A stretch of 64,000 nucleotides of DNA from the NCBI RefSeq assembly GCF_000143415.4, contig NW_003314291.1, forward strand, positions 1,282,517 to 1,346,516, in the 5' to 3' direction. This DNA is from Selaginella moellendorffii. Lineage: Eukaryota; Streptophyta; Lycopodiopsida; Selaginellales; Selaginellaceae. Below the pieces are notes generated by a model. It was not told where the DNA came from. It ran no database searches and worked only from the letters and a program-made list of their open reading frames with translations. The translations under genes were made by a program, and so were the position numbers. This document shows positions 1-12,000 of the stretch, piece by piece. Numbering within the stretch: the first letter of the stretch is position 1; the number at the start of each line of letters is the position of its first letter.

Positions 1-1
1 G

Positions 2-2274
2 TTTCAAAAGTTGCGTGAACACAAACTGTATGCTAAGGAAAGTAAATGCGCTTTTGGTCAATTGCGTGTAAACTTTCTCGGACATATAGTTGGTGGTGGC
101 GTGATTGAAGTCGATCCAAAGAAAGTGGAAGCGGTGAAGTCTTGGGAAATCCCGACCACTGTATCAGATGTTCGTTCCTTTCTCGGTTTGGCGGGATACT
201 ATCGCAAGTTTGTCCGCAATTTTGCAAGGATTGCTCTTCCGTTAACTGAGTTGATGAAGAGTAGTATTCCGTTTCATTGGACACCAGCTTGTCAGCGTGC
301 TTTTGTACGGTTGAAGGAGATCTTGACTACGGTTCCTGTTCTCAGGATCCCAGATCTTGATAAACCCTTCGAAGTGCATTGTGATGCGTCTAGCTATGCT
401 ATTGGTGCCATGTTGCAGCAAGATTGTGACAAAGCGGTTGGTGTTACGCTAAGGCGACATGGTTGTCTCGTTGCGTTTTATTCCAAGAAATTGGATGAAA
501 CCCAACGAAGATGGCCAACGCATGAGAAAGAGATGTTTGCTATAGTGTCGGCCCTGGAACACTGGAGACACTACTTGGGTGGACACACCAAGGTTTATAC
601 AGATAGTAACACACTAAGCTACTTTGCTACGCAGCCTAAGCTTACGCCGAAGCAGGCTCGTTGGCAAGAGAAGCTTGCTAGATATGATATTGAAATCATA
701 TATAAACCTGGTAAAGACAATATTGTTCCGGATGTGTTGAGTCGTCAAGCTCAATTCCGGGCAATATCGGCAATCAGTTCGGACTGGTTGGAAGACGTTC
801 AGGCTTCATATGGAAGTGATCTATTGGCGAAGGCAATCTTATGCCGTGCGGGGTTGTTGAAGCAGAGCCCTGGTAGCGAAGCAGCAAAAGTTGCTAGTCG
901 CACTAGTGCGAAACTTCACTTCTCAGTTCGGGATGGGCTTATATTCTATAAGCAAGAAAGATTGTATCTTCCCTCTAAGGATCTCCAGCAGTTATTTTTG
1001 CGGGAACATCATGATGTTCCAGCAGCGGGACATGGTGGACAGCGAAAGACGCTAGCTTCGTTGAAAAAGGGATTTTTCTGGTCTGGTATGGAAGGTGATG
1101 TAGTGGACTATGTCCGTTCCTGCCCTATATGCCAGCAATGTAAGCGCAAAGCTGAGAAGCAGGCTGGAAAGTTGCAGTGCATTCCAGCACCGGCATAGCC
1201 ATTTCAAAGTGTGACACTTGATTTCGTCACTTGTTTGCCGAAGTCTAAAGGTTATGATACTTTGATGGTGGTTGTGGATCGGTTGTCGAAGATTGCACAC
1301 TTCATTCCAATTGTGGGAACAGTGAATGCGAAACAAGCAGCAAAGCTCTTTTTCCATGAAGTAGTGCGAGTTCGTGGTCTTCCCGAAGAGATGATCTCGG
1401 ATAGGGATTCGAGATTTACGGGGAAGTTTTGGGGCAGACTGTTCCAGTTGTTTGGTACCAAGTTAAAGTTTAGTACGGCTTATCATCCTCAGACTGATGG
1501 GCAGACCGAACGTGTAAATGCTCAAGTTGAGGATTATCTGCGGTACTATGTCGCGGCGGACCAACGCGACTGGGTTGAGCATTTGGATACAGCAGAAATA
1601 TGTTATAACAACACATTTCACAGCGCTATAGGCTGTTCTCCATGGGAGATGCTGCAAGGGAATGCTCGTGGGGTTCCTCAACAGATTGTTGTACCGAAAC
1701 CAATGTCCGAGGTGTTGGTCCCAGCCGTTGAGACTTATGCGGAGCAGCTACGCCAAGGTTGATCTAGAGCTACTGAGGCGATGGGCAAAGCTCAAGATAG
1801 GTATCGACGTGATAAGGATCAACATCGTCAGGATGTATCCTATCAAGTGGGAGATCAGGTGTGGCTATCTTCCCGAAACTTGAACATTAAGGGTTCTTTG
1901 TCTCGGAAGCTCTTGCCGAGATATGTTGGACCCTATCGGGTGCTAAAACGCATTGGTGATGTATCCTACGGTTGGATCTGCCTGTGGAGATGTCCAATGT
2001 TCATAATGTATTTCATGCCAATCTATTGACTCCTTACACTATGGATGATGCACGTCAAGGGGAGATTCGTCCGCCACCAAATGTTGTGGATGGTGAACCT
2101 GAATATGAAGTTGAAGCTATCTTGGATGCTCGGTCTCGAAGACAAGCTCATACGAAGGAATATCTAGTTAAGTGGAAAGGTTACCCGACTTGTGAATCAA
2201 CTTGGGAACCTCTTAGGAATCTTACACATGCTCGTGAGTTTGTCATGGAGTATGAGAATCGTAATAAAAACTAG
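2..2274 (+). pseudogene. Family-1 Ty3/gypsy element A, 3' part of pol (RT end, RNase H, integrase, chromodomain)
   Basis: This is the 3' portion of a gypsy polyprotein; the start lies left of the window. The order is the end of reverse transcriptase, RNase H (VHCDASSYAIGAML near 375-420), the integrase zinc domain (CPICQQC near 1120), the integrase core (LDFVTCLP, ISDRDSRF, then [10 protein letters not shown] near 1490 with the catalytic Glu), a GPY module (YVGPYRV near 1925) and a chromodomain (YLVKWKGYP, STWEP, 2100-2260). A C-terminal chromodomain places it in the plant chromoviruses. Three breaks are visible: TAG at 1196-1198 where copy C has Trp, TGA at 1760-1762, and a one-base frameshift near 1970 just after the GPY module. 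It is therefore dead as an autonomous element. The QTDGQTE region is continuous here, without the intron found in family 2. Confidence 0.9.
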
Positions 2275-2881
2275 CTTTTGTAAATCTTGTAATAAATCTT
2301 GCAAATTAATAAAATACTATATTTCTATACTCAAAGTGTCGTCTCTCTCGTTCATTAGTACTTGGGTCAGTTTTGGCAGGTTGACTTCGGCACTTCGGTG
2401 CATGGGTCCAATCCATAACCATGGGGATAACTATTATAGACTGATCACAAGTCCCCGCCTCTCTCTCGATGACTCATTTTCGAAAAGGGGCGTAGTCGTG
2501 TAAACAACTTAATCTGCCAGTTTATAGTAGTTATCTAAATTTTCCCGACGGGGTTGATTTCTTGCTCAGGGGATGTTGGGCCTCTGGCCCTTTCCCTATG
2601 TCCCTGCGGGCAGGGATGTATCATTCCTTTGTAAGCCGAGTGGTCCTCGGAGCAGCAAGGGTGGCTAACTTTGCTAGTCATTTCCTTGTCGGTGATGGCC
2701 GGAGGGTGTCTGAGTCTTAACGTCTTTGGATATAGAGGAGAGGTAGTTCCATAACTCATTTAAGTCGGTGTGTTTCCCACATAGTGTGCTTTCCATTAAC
2801 TTTCGGAGTTGTTTCCTTGACGGTTTGCTAGACTCGGGTATGCATCGACGAGGACGTCGATCTTCCCTAAGGGGGGGAGAG
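2275..2881 (+). other. Element A 3' untranslated region with polypurine tract
   Basis: Noncoding sequence between the chromodomain stop and the 3' LTR. It ends in a purine run (a stretch of seven G then AGAG, about 2871-2881) directly before the TGTCGCG start of the LTR, as expected of a plus-strand priming polypurine tract. An inner AAAAGGGG at about 2481-2488 was first considered as the tract. Near-identical sequence recurs inverted at 4728-5335 (B) and 8474-9060 (C). Confidence 0.75.
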
Positions 2882-3805
2882 TGTCGCGAATGTGACTTCG
2901 GGTATCGAAAGATACTTGTCGACCGGTCCTTACGGACACTCTTTCCTTACTGCCATGACGGCAGGAGATCGGTACAGTTGGATCCCTTTAGTAGCCCCTC
3001 TTGTGCTAATGGAGTTAATTGGGCATTTCGAGTGTACTTAGACCGGACGAGCATAAGGATGGAATTCCTATGTGCTATTAGCTAAGCATACTTAGCCCGG
3101 TAAGGAGTTCCCGTCTCGTTTTGTCTTACACTTGCTAGTGACAAGAACCCTCGCGTATTGAGACTAGTCCCTCAATATCGCTGGATGATAGCTTACCGTG
3201 TCTGCCAAACACCCTCGCTATCACGCCCTTTTGTGTTGGTCTTATTTCGGTCCCAAATGCTATTTATGGAAAGTGTCTAGATTAGCTCATTTGGCATATC
3301 TACGGAATGTAGAGATCAGCCTGAACACAATGGTGTTCGTCCCGTGTCCAAATTCGCAATCTAAGGACATTCCATATTTAGTAAGTTTCGAGTTTGTCCC
3401 AGAGACTAACTCCTGGTACTAAGGGAGGCTTGGGGTGAAAGCCCAAAGCATGTGTTCCTCAAGGGGGGGGGGGGGGCTATGGGGGGTTCCAAATGTATAG
3501 TAGGGATAGTGGTTGGAATGCATGTCCGACCACCTGAGACATTAGTTTGGCTCCCATTGGGCTGTGTCGCTCCTTGTTCTGCGTCCGGCTTGGGTCTAAG
3601 CCCAAGCTCCACTCTGCTCTAGTCGGTGGAGTACCCTCCTCCTTGCGTTAAGCCACCGGTATGCCAAAATTGTGCCAGACTCTGTCTGACACCATTTTGC
3701 GTGCAGGTGCTGGATACGGGGAGCTGGTGCTCATGGGATTGCACCGGACCCTCGTTTCGTAGCGCAACGAGCTTGGAGTTCGGCTCCAAATTCAGGTGCG
3801 CTACA
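2882..3805 (+). mobile_element. Family-1 LTR of element A
   Basis: An LTR of about 924 bp, starting TGTCGCGAATGTGAC after a polypurine tract and ending GCGCTACA (TG...CA). The ends are set by comparison with inverted copies B and C, whose flanks differ. The last 70 bases hold an internal short inverted repeat (TTGGAGTTCGGCTCCAA). It contains the G-run core at 3432-3512 shared with family 2. There is no flanking host sequence at its 3' end, because LTR B begins at the next base in the opposite direction. Confidence 0.8.
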
Positions 3806-4727
3806 GTAACACACTTGAATTTGGAGCTGAACTCCAAGCCTATTATGCTACGAAACGAGGGTCTGGTACAATTCCACAAACACTAACTCCCCATATCCAG
3901 CATGTACAAGCAAAATGGTGTTAGACAATGTCTCGCACAATTTTGGCATACTGGTGGTCTAACACGAGGAGGAGGGTACCCCATCGACTAAAATAGCGTG
4001 GAGCTTGGGCTTAGACCTAAGCCGGACACCAAACAAGGAGCAACACAGTCTAGTGAAAGCCAAACTAATATCTCAGGTGGTCGAATATGCATTCTAACCA
4101 TTATCCCTACTATATATTTGGAACCCCTATAGCACCCCCCCTCCCCCGCCCCCCCTTTGAGGAACATACACTTTGGGATTTCACCCCAAGCCTTCCTTAG
4201 TACTAGAAGCTAGTCTCCAAGACAAGTTTGAAATTTACTAAACATGGAATGTCCCTAAATTGTGAATTTGGACATGGGACGAACACCATTGTATTCAAGA
4301 CAATCTCTACATTCCATAGATGTGCCAAATGAGCAAATCTAAACACTTTCTATAAATAGCATTTGGGACTGAAATGAGACTTAACACAAAAGGCATGATA
4401 GCAAGGGTATTTAGCAAACACGGTAAGTTATCATATAGTGATATTGAAGCACTAGACTCAATATGCGAGGGTTCTTGTCAAGCCAGTGCAAGACAGAGCA
4501 AAAGAGAACTAAAAAGCCAGGCCAAGTATACTTGGCTTTAGAAATTCCTTCTTTATGCTGATCCAACCAAGTACAGATGTTAAGTTTAGTTTACTAACAG
4601 TTAGACAAGAGGGGCTAATAAAGGGAATCAATAATACCAACCTCCTGCTGTTATGGCAATAAAGAGAGAGTGCCCGTAAGGATTAGCTAACATATATCTT
4701 TCGATACCCGAAGTTACATTCGCGACA
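3806..4727 (-). mobile_element. Family-1 LTR of element B, tip-to-tip with LTR A
   Basis: The reverse-complement counterpart of LTR A. On the minus strand it starts TGTCGCGAATGTAAC at 4727 and ends at 3806, lacking only the outermost terminal base. It is about 922 bp, with many point differences from A, so it is a separate aged copy rather than a recent fold-back. A C-rich run at 4728-4740 is its polypurine tract read on this strand. Confidence 0.75.
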
Positions 4728-5858
4728 CTCCCCCCCCCCTTGGGGAAGATCGACATCCTCGTCAATACATACCCGAGTCTAGTAAATTGTTAAGGAAACA
4801 ACTCCGAAAGTTAACAGAAAGCACACTATGTGGGAAACACATTGACTTAAATGAGTTATGGAATGACCTCTCCTCTATATCCAAAGATCCAAAGACGTTA
4901 AGATTTAGACACCCTCCAGCCGTCATCGATAAGGAAATGACTAATGGAGGTAGCCACCTTTGCTGCTCTAAGTACCATTTGGCTTACAAAGGAATGATAC
5001 ATCTCGGCCTGCAGGGACATAGAGAGAAGGCCAAAGGCCCAACTTCCCCTGAGCAAGAAATCAACCTCGTCGGGAAGATTTTGACAACTATTATAAACTG
5101 GCAGATGAAGTTGTTTACACAACCACACCCCTTTTCAAAAATGAATCATCGAAAGAGAGGCAAGGACTTGTGATCAATCTATAATAGTTATCCCCATGGT
5201 TATGGATTGAACCCATGCACCATAGTGTCAAAATCAGCCTACCAAAATTGACCCAAGTACTAATGAGAGAAATGAAACAGTGATTATAGAAAATAGATTA
5301 CTTTATTAATTTGCAAGATTTATTACAAGATTTACAAAAGTTAGTCTTTATTTTAATTCTCATACTCCGTGACAAGCTCACGAACATGTGTAAGATTACT
5401 AAGAGGTTCCTAAGTTGATTCACAAACTGGGTAAGTTTTCCATTTAACTAAATACTCTCGATACTTGGCACGTTTAAGCTAGCATGTACCCCAAATAGCT
5501 TCCACTTCATATTCAGGTTCACCATCCACAACTTTTGGTGGCGGACAAATCTCCACTTGACGTGCAACATCCATAATATACGGAGTCAATAAATTAGCAT
5601 GAAATACATTATGAACATTAGACATCTCCACAGGAAGATCAACTAATAGGATATATTACCAATGCATTTCAACACCCAATAAGGTCCAACATATCTTGGC
5701 AATAATTTCTGAGATAAAGATCTCTTAATATTCAAGTTCCGGGAAAATAGCCACACTTGATCTCCCACTTGATAGGACACATATTGACAATGTTAATCCT
5801 TATCATGTCGATACCTATCTTGAGCTTTTCCCATTGCCTCAATAGCTTTAGACCAACC
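4728..5858 (-). pseudogene. Family-1 element B remnant: 3' UTR, chromodomain and integrase C-terminus
   Basis: The minus strand continues the family-1 element inward from LTR B: 3' UTR to about 5335, then degenerate chromodomain (about 5345-5640) and the start of the integrase C-terminal region up to about 5858. There it is cut and joined to a family-2-type LTR remnant. Stops and small indels are frequent in all frames, for example in the segment matching the linker just before the chromodomain. The rest of this pol is not present to the right. Confidence 0.7.
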
Positions 5859-7108
5859 TCACTACACAAACAACGAAGTGTTAGCCATCCATCCACAGAT
5901 TTCAAAATTCTCTCTCAATCCCCCTTCCTGAGTTAGATTGGAGTTAAAGTTTGGTTACACTCCTTGTAAACATAAACAACCAAGCACATTAAGCCTCCAA
6001 GTTCCTAACCTCCCTTGGTACAATAAAACTTGATTATAGGACCCTTTATATCTCAAGCCTTGGGTGCATCACTTGTTTCAAGACCCAAAGGGGGAAACAC
6101 CATGGCCTAATGACTCAGTATGGGTACCCTTACTCCCCCACTTCCATCCCAAAGGAAAGGCCTGAGCCCTAGGAAGGGGTGAAGACCAATAAATTGCATG
6201 GTACTCATATGAGGCACCACTCACTATTCTTTTATGTGTGTAACTTGTATAATTGGAGAGTAGGATTTTGGCTGGTGCCACCTAAAGTATGGGCACAAGA
6301 GCGATTAACAACAATACGAGAAGTTGATTTTGGAAAGATTTTCTTGTATCACTAGTGCTGGTTTTCTTTGAAGTTGTTATGAAAGAATCCACGTATCATC
6401 TTTGGAGATTGGATGCACCTTCCACCTCAATTATCAAATAATTATAAGAAAGAAAAAAAGAAGTTATTCACTCAAAAATTTGGCCAGAACTTTATTTTGC
6501 AAAGAAGACTGTATGCTACGATCATTAAATCACTAATGTTATAGCAAGATGAAGGACACTAGATGAGATAGAACTTACTTACTTTTGTTGGTCTATCTTA
6601 TTTCAGAAAAATTAACAACATCTTAAGTTTGTGGGCAATAGAAGTTATCAATGATGTGAACAAGTCTAAACAACTTGCTTGCAATTGTGATTCTTGGTTT
6701 TTTGTGGTGTTCTCGATTATCTGTACTTTTATTGATCTTACCCTGATAGAGTAAAAAAGAATATCAAACTTATAGATCTTCTTCTTCTTCTGTTGAGGCA
6801 TTTTATTTGCTTTTATTGTATGTTTTTGGTAGGTAGTTTCAAGAGTTGCACATTTAATAGTTTAAATTATTTAGTCGTTGATTATTTAGCACTATAGAAA
6901 CAATCCACATGAGCCAGAAGCACTACAGTTCATTTCCTTTCTGGGAGTGAGAGTTACTTTTGAGCACTTCCTTGGGTGCCCTCTCTAGCACCACCCGAGT
7001 CCATACTCAGTCCACCCAAAGCCCTTAAGCCCCAATCCCATCCTTACGTAGGTTTGAAAGCACTACTAAACAGTTCCTTCAAAACTAATCGGACTCGATC
7101 TCAGACTT
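5859..7108 (-). repeat. Old family-2-type LTR remnant, interrupted
   Basis: The sequence from 5859 to about 6224 and again from 6905 to about 7100 matches the minus-strand form of the family-2 LTR (compare 48175-48720), including the stretch around CAACGAAGTGTTAGCCATCC. Divergence is heavy, so this is an ancient copy. It ends in a short trace of the hexameric GACTC/GATCTC repeat, where LTR C begins. It is the substrate into which element C inserted. Confidence 0.65.
6225..6904. mobile_element. Unclassified AT-rich insertion inside the old family-2 LTR
   Basis: The family-2 LTR similarity stops after CACCACTCAC (6224) and resumes at CCACATGAGCC (6905), so about 680 bp has been added. The insert is AT-rich, has no convincing ORF, and I could not find clear terminal inverted repeats. 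A short partly repeated ACTCAC/ATCCAC at the ends might be an eroded target duplication. It is probably a nonautonomous element. Confidence 0.4.
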
Positions 7109-8473
7109 TGTAGCGCACCTAAATTTAGAGCCAAACTCCAAGGCCGTTGCGCTACAAAACGAGGGTCTGGTACAATCCTACAAGCACTAGCTCTTCTTTG
7201 CACGCAAAATGGTGTCAGATAGAGTTTGGCACAATTTTGGCATACTGGTGGCCTAACGCAAGAAGGAGGGTACCCCACCAACTAGAGCAGCATGGATCTT
7301 GGGCTTAGACCTAAGCCGGATGCAGAACAAGGAGCGACACAGCCTAGAGGGAGCCAAACTAATGTCTCAAATGGTCGGACATGCAATCCAACCACTATCC
7401 CTACTATACATTTGGAACTGCCCATATCCCCCTCTGAGGAACACACGCTTTGGGCTTTCACCCCAAGCCTCCCTTAGTACCAAGAGTTAGTTTCTGGAAC
7501 AACCTTAAAACTTACTAAATATGGAATGTCCCTAGATTGCGAATTTAGACACGGGATGAACACCATTGTGTTCAAACCGACCTCTACATTCCGTAGATAT
7601 GCCGAACAAATGAATCTAGACACTTTTTATAAATAACACTTGGGACCGAAATGAGACTAACACAAAGGGCATGATAGTGAGGGTGTTTAGCAAATACGGT
7701 AAGCTATCATTTAGTGAATATTGAGGGACTAGTTTCAATATCACGGGGGTTCCCAACACTAGCAAGTGCAAGCCAATATCATGAGTTTCTCGTCACCGTG
7801 TCAAGTATGCTTGACTTAATGATAACTTAGGATTTCCTTCCTTAGTGCCCTTTTGGTCTATGTGCACATGTGTTGACCAGTTTCTCAACTAACTTGGGTA
7901 GAGACCATGAAGGGAACTAGTAGTACTGACCTCCTGCTAAAGGAGTTAGTCTCGAAAACAAGCTCGAAACTTACTAAATATGGAATATCCCTAGGTTGCG
8001 AATTTGGACATGGGACGAACACCATTGTGTTCAGTCCGACCTTTACATTCCATAGATATGCCAAACGAGCGAATCTAGACACTTTCCATAAATAGCACTT
8101 GGGACCGAAATGAGACTAACACAAATGGCATGAGCAAGAGTGTTTTGCAAATATGGTAAGCTATCATATAGTGACTATTGAGGGGCTAGTCTCAATATCG
8201 CAGGATCTCAATATCCCAACACTAGCAAGTGCAAATTAACGAATGAGTTTCTCTAACCAAGTCAAGTATGCTTGACAAATAGCATGTAGGAATTCCTTCT
8301 TTATGCTCATCTGGTCAAGTGCACACGTAATGACCAGTTTCTCAACTAGCTTGATTGGAGACCATAAAAAGGATCAGCAATATCGACCTCCTGCCGTCGT
8401 GGTAGTAAAGAAAGAGTGTCCGTAAGGACTGGGCGACAAGTATCTTTCGATACCCGAAGTTACATTCATGACA
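7109..8473 (-). mobile_element. Family-1 3' LTR of element C, with internal tandem duplication
   Basis: Minus-strand LTR bounded by TGTAGCGCACC at 7109 (its end) and TCATGACA at 8473 (its start), next to a polypurine tract read as CTCTCCCCCCC. It is about 1365 bp, against about 924 bp for LTRs A and B. The extra length is a tandem copy of about 460 bp: 7483-7943 and 7944-8402 both begin GTTAGT and share the central LTR sequence. Confidence 0.8.
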
Positions 8474-9060
8474 CTCTCCCCCCCCTTGAGGAAGATCGAC
8501 GTTCTCGTCGATGCATACCCGAGTCTAGCAAACTGTTAAGGAAACAACTCCGAAAGTTAACGAAAAGCATAGTATGTAGGAAACACGCCGACTTAAATGA
8601 GTTGTAGAATGGCCTCTCTTCTATGTCCAAAGACGTTAAGACTCAAACACCCTCCGGCTGTCACTAACAAGGAAATGACTAATGGAGTTAGCCACCCTTG
8701 CTGCTCCGAGTACCACTCGGCTTACAAAGGAATGATACATCCCTACCCGCAGGGACATAGGGAGAGGGCTAGAGGCCCAACTGCACCTGAGCAAGAAATC
8801 AACCCCATCGGGAAGATTTAGACAACTATTATAAATTGGCAGATTAAGTTGTTTACATGACCACACCCCTTTGCAAAAATGAGTCATTGAGAGAGAGGTA
8901 GGGACTTGTGATCATGGTTATGGATTGGACCCATGCACCAAAGTGCCAAAGTCAGTCTGCTAAAACTCACCCAAGTACTACGAACGAGAGAAACGAAACT
9001 TTGATTTATAGAAATATATTATTTTATTAATTTGCAAGATTTATTACAAGATTTACAAAA
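8474..9060 (-). other. Element C 3' UTR
   Basis: Noncoding strip between LTR C and the chromodomain stop of element C. It is homologous to 2275-2881. It holds the polypurine tract next to 8474 and a second inner AAAGGGG run. Confidence 0.65.
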
Positions 9061-12000
9061 CTATTCTTTATTACGATTTTCATACTCCGTGACAAACTCA
9101 CAAGCATGTGTAAGATTCCTAAGAGGCTCCCAAGTTGATTCACAAGATGGGTAACCTTTCCACTTAACTAAATATTTCTTGGTTCGACCACCATGTGCCT
9201 TACAAGACAAAAGAATAGCCTCAACTTCATACTTCGGTTCACCATCAATAACATTCGGAGCTGAACAAACATCCCTAGAGTGGCTAGGATCCTCATGATA
9301 TGGGGCTAGTAAACTGACATAAAACACATCATGAAGTCTGGATATCTCTTGTGGAATATCCAACTAATAGGATATATTAGATAGGGTTCAACATATCTTG
9401 ATAATTGCTTCCGAGATAAAGATCCCTTAATGTTCAAGTTCCGGGAAGATAGCCACAATTAATCTCCCACTTGATAGGATACATCCCGACAATACTAATC
9501 TTTATCACATCAATACCTATCTTGAGCTTTGCCCATCGTCTCAATAGCTCTAGACCAACCTTGGCGTAGCTGCTCCGCATAAGTTTCAATGGCCGAGACC
9601 AACACTTCGGACATTGGTTTCAGTACAGCAATCTATTAAGGCACCCCACGAGAATTTCCTTGCAACATCTCCCATGGAGAACAACCAATAGCTCTGTGAA
9701 ATGTGTTGTTATAACAAATTTTTGCTGTGTCTAAATGCTCAACCTAGTTGCGTTGGTCCACCGCGACATAGTACCGTAGATAATCCTCAACTTGAGCATT
9801 CACGTGTTCAGTCTGCCCATCAGTCTGAGGATGATAAGCCGTATTAAACTTCAACTTAGGTACCAAATAGCTGGAATAGTGTGCCCCAAAACTTCCCCGT
9901 AAATCTCAAATCTCTATCTAAGATCATCTCTTCGGGAAGACCACGAACTTGAACTACTTCATGGAAAAAGAGCTTTGCTACTTGTTTTGCATTCACTATT
10001 CCCATAGTTGGAATGAAGTGTGCAATATTTGACAATTAATCTACAACCACCATCAAAGTATCATAACCCTTAAATTTCGGCAAACAAGTGACGAAATCAA
10101 GTGTCACACTTTGAAATGGCCATGCCGGTACTAGAATGCACTGCAACTTTTCATCCTGCTTCTCAGTTCTATGCTTACATTGCTGGCATATAGGGCAAGA
10201 ATGGATATTGTCTACTACATCACCTTCCATACCAAACCAGAAAAATCCCTTTTTCAATGATGCTAGAGTCTTTTGCTTTCCACTATGTCCCGCTGCCGGA
10301 ACATCATGATGTTCTCACAGAAACAACTGCTGCAGATCCTCAGAAGGAAGATACAATCTTTCTTGTTTATAGAATATAAGCCCATCCTGAACTGAGTAGT
10401 GAAGCTTCACATTGGTGTGACTAGCAACTTTCGCTGCTTCACTACCAGGGTTCTGCTTCGACAACTCCATATGGCGTAAAATTGTCTTCACCAATGGATT
10501 ACTTCCATACAAAGCTCAAACGTCCTCCAACCAGTCTGAATTGATTGCTGATATTGCTCGGAACTGAGCTTGACAACTCAACGCATCCGAAACAATATTA
10601 TCTTTACTAGGTTTATATATGATTTCAATATTATATCTAGCAAGCTTCACTTGCCAAAAAGCCTACTTCAGTGTAAGCTTTGGCTATATAGCAAAGTAAC
10701 TTAGTGTATTACTATCCATATAAACCTTGGTATGTCCACCCAAATAATGTCTCTAATGTTCTAGTGCTGACACTATAGCAAACATCTCTTTCTTGTGCAT
10801 TGGCCATCTTTATTGAGTTTCATCCAATTTCTTGGAATAGAATACAATGGGACAATCATGTCGCCTTAGCGTAACACCAACCACTTTGTCACAATCTTGC
10901 TGCAACACAGCACCAATAGCATAGCCAAATGCATCACAATGCACTTCGAAGGGTTTATCAAGATTTGGAATCCTAAGAACAAGAACTGTAGTCAAGATCT
11001 CCTTTAACCGTGCAAAAGCACATTGGCAAGTTGGTGTCCAATGAAATGAAATATTACTCTTTGTCAACTCAGTCAACGGAAAAGCAATTCTTGCGAAATT
11101 GCAGACAAATTTGCAATAGTATCCCGCCAAATTGAGAAAGGAACGAACCTCTGATATAGTGGTCAGGACTTCCTAAGACTTCACCGCTTCCACCTTCTTT
11201 GGATCCACCTCAATTACGCCACCACCAATTATATGTTTGAGAAAGTTTAATTGTCCAAAAGCGCATTTACTTTCCTTAGCATTCAATTGGTGGTCATGCA
11301 ATTTCTAAAACACCAGCTCCAAGTATTTCAAATGATCCTCCAATGTTTCGTTGAAGACTAAAACATCGTTGATGTATAGGACAAAAAATGTGTCTAAATA
11401 ATCTCCGAATATTCTATCTATCATAGTGTTGAACGTTGCCGGAGCATTGCATAACCCGAGCGGCATGACAAGGAACTCATAAGATTTGTACCGAGTTTTA
11501 AAGGTTGTCTTCTCCACATCCTGATTTGCCATCTGTATTTGATGATACCTAGACCATAAATCAAGTCGCGTAAAATACTTAGCCTTTAAGAGGTGGTCAG
11601 ACTAGTCATCAATACGAGGCAAAGGATAACTATTTTTGACCATGATCTTACTGAGTGCTTGATAGTCAATACACATCCTCATGGTTCCATCCTTTTTCAT
11701 AACAAAAAGGACTGATGCTCCATAAGGTGACTTGCTTGGTCAAATATGACCTTTGTCAAGAAGCTTCGTAAGTTGTTTCTTGAGTTCAGCTATCTCCTTG
11801 ATGTTCAAACGATATAGAGTTTTTGTAGGTGGTTTAGAACCCGGAACAACCTCAAGCCAATGATTAACCTCACGGCTAAGAGGTAACCCTGGTAGCAAAT
11901 CCTTCGGGAAGATATCCTAATTCTGCGCCAACAACTCCAATATCCTCTCTGGTATAGGATCAACCCTATCGCCAATTCGAACTAAGTTACCAACACCCTC

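Noticed and set aside
2479-2500. Family-1 LTR start at TGTAAACAAC/TGTGGTC after AAAAGGGG
   Set aside because: The stronger polypurine tract and TG start at 2871-2882 agree with the LTR ends seen in B, C and E; the inner site is in the 3' UTR.
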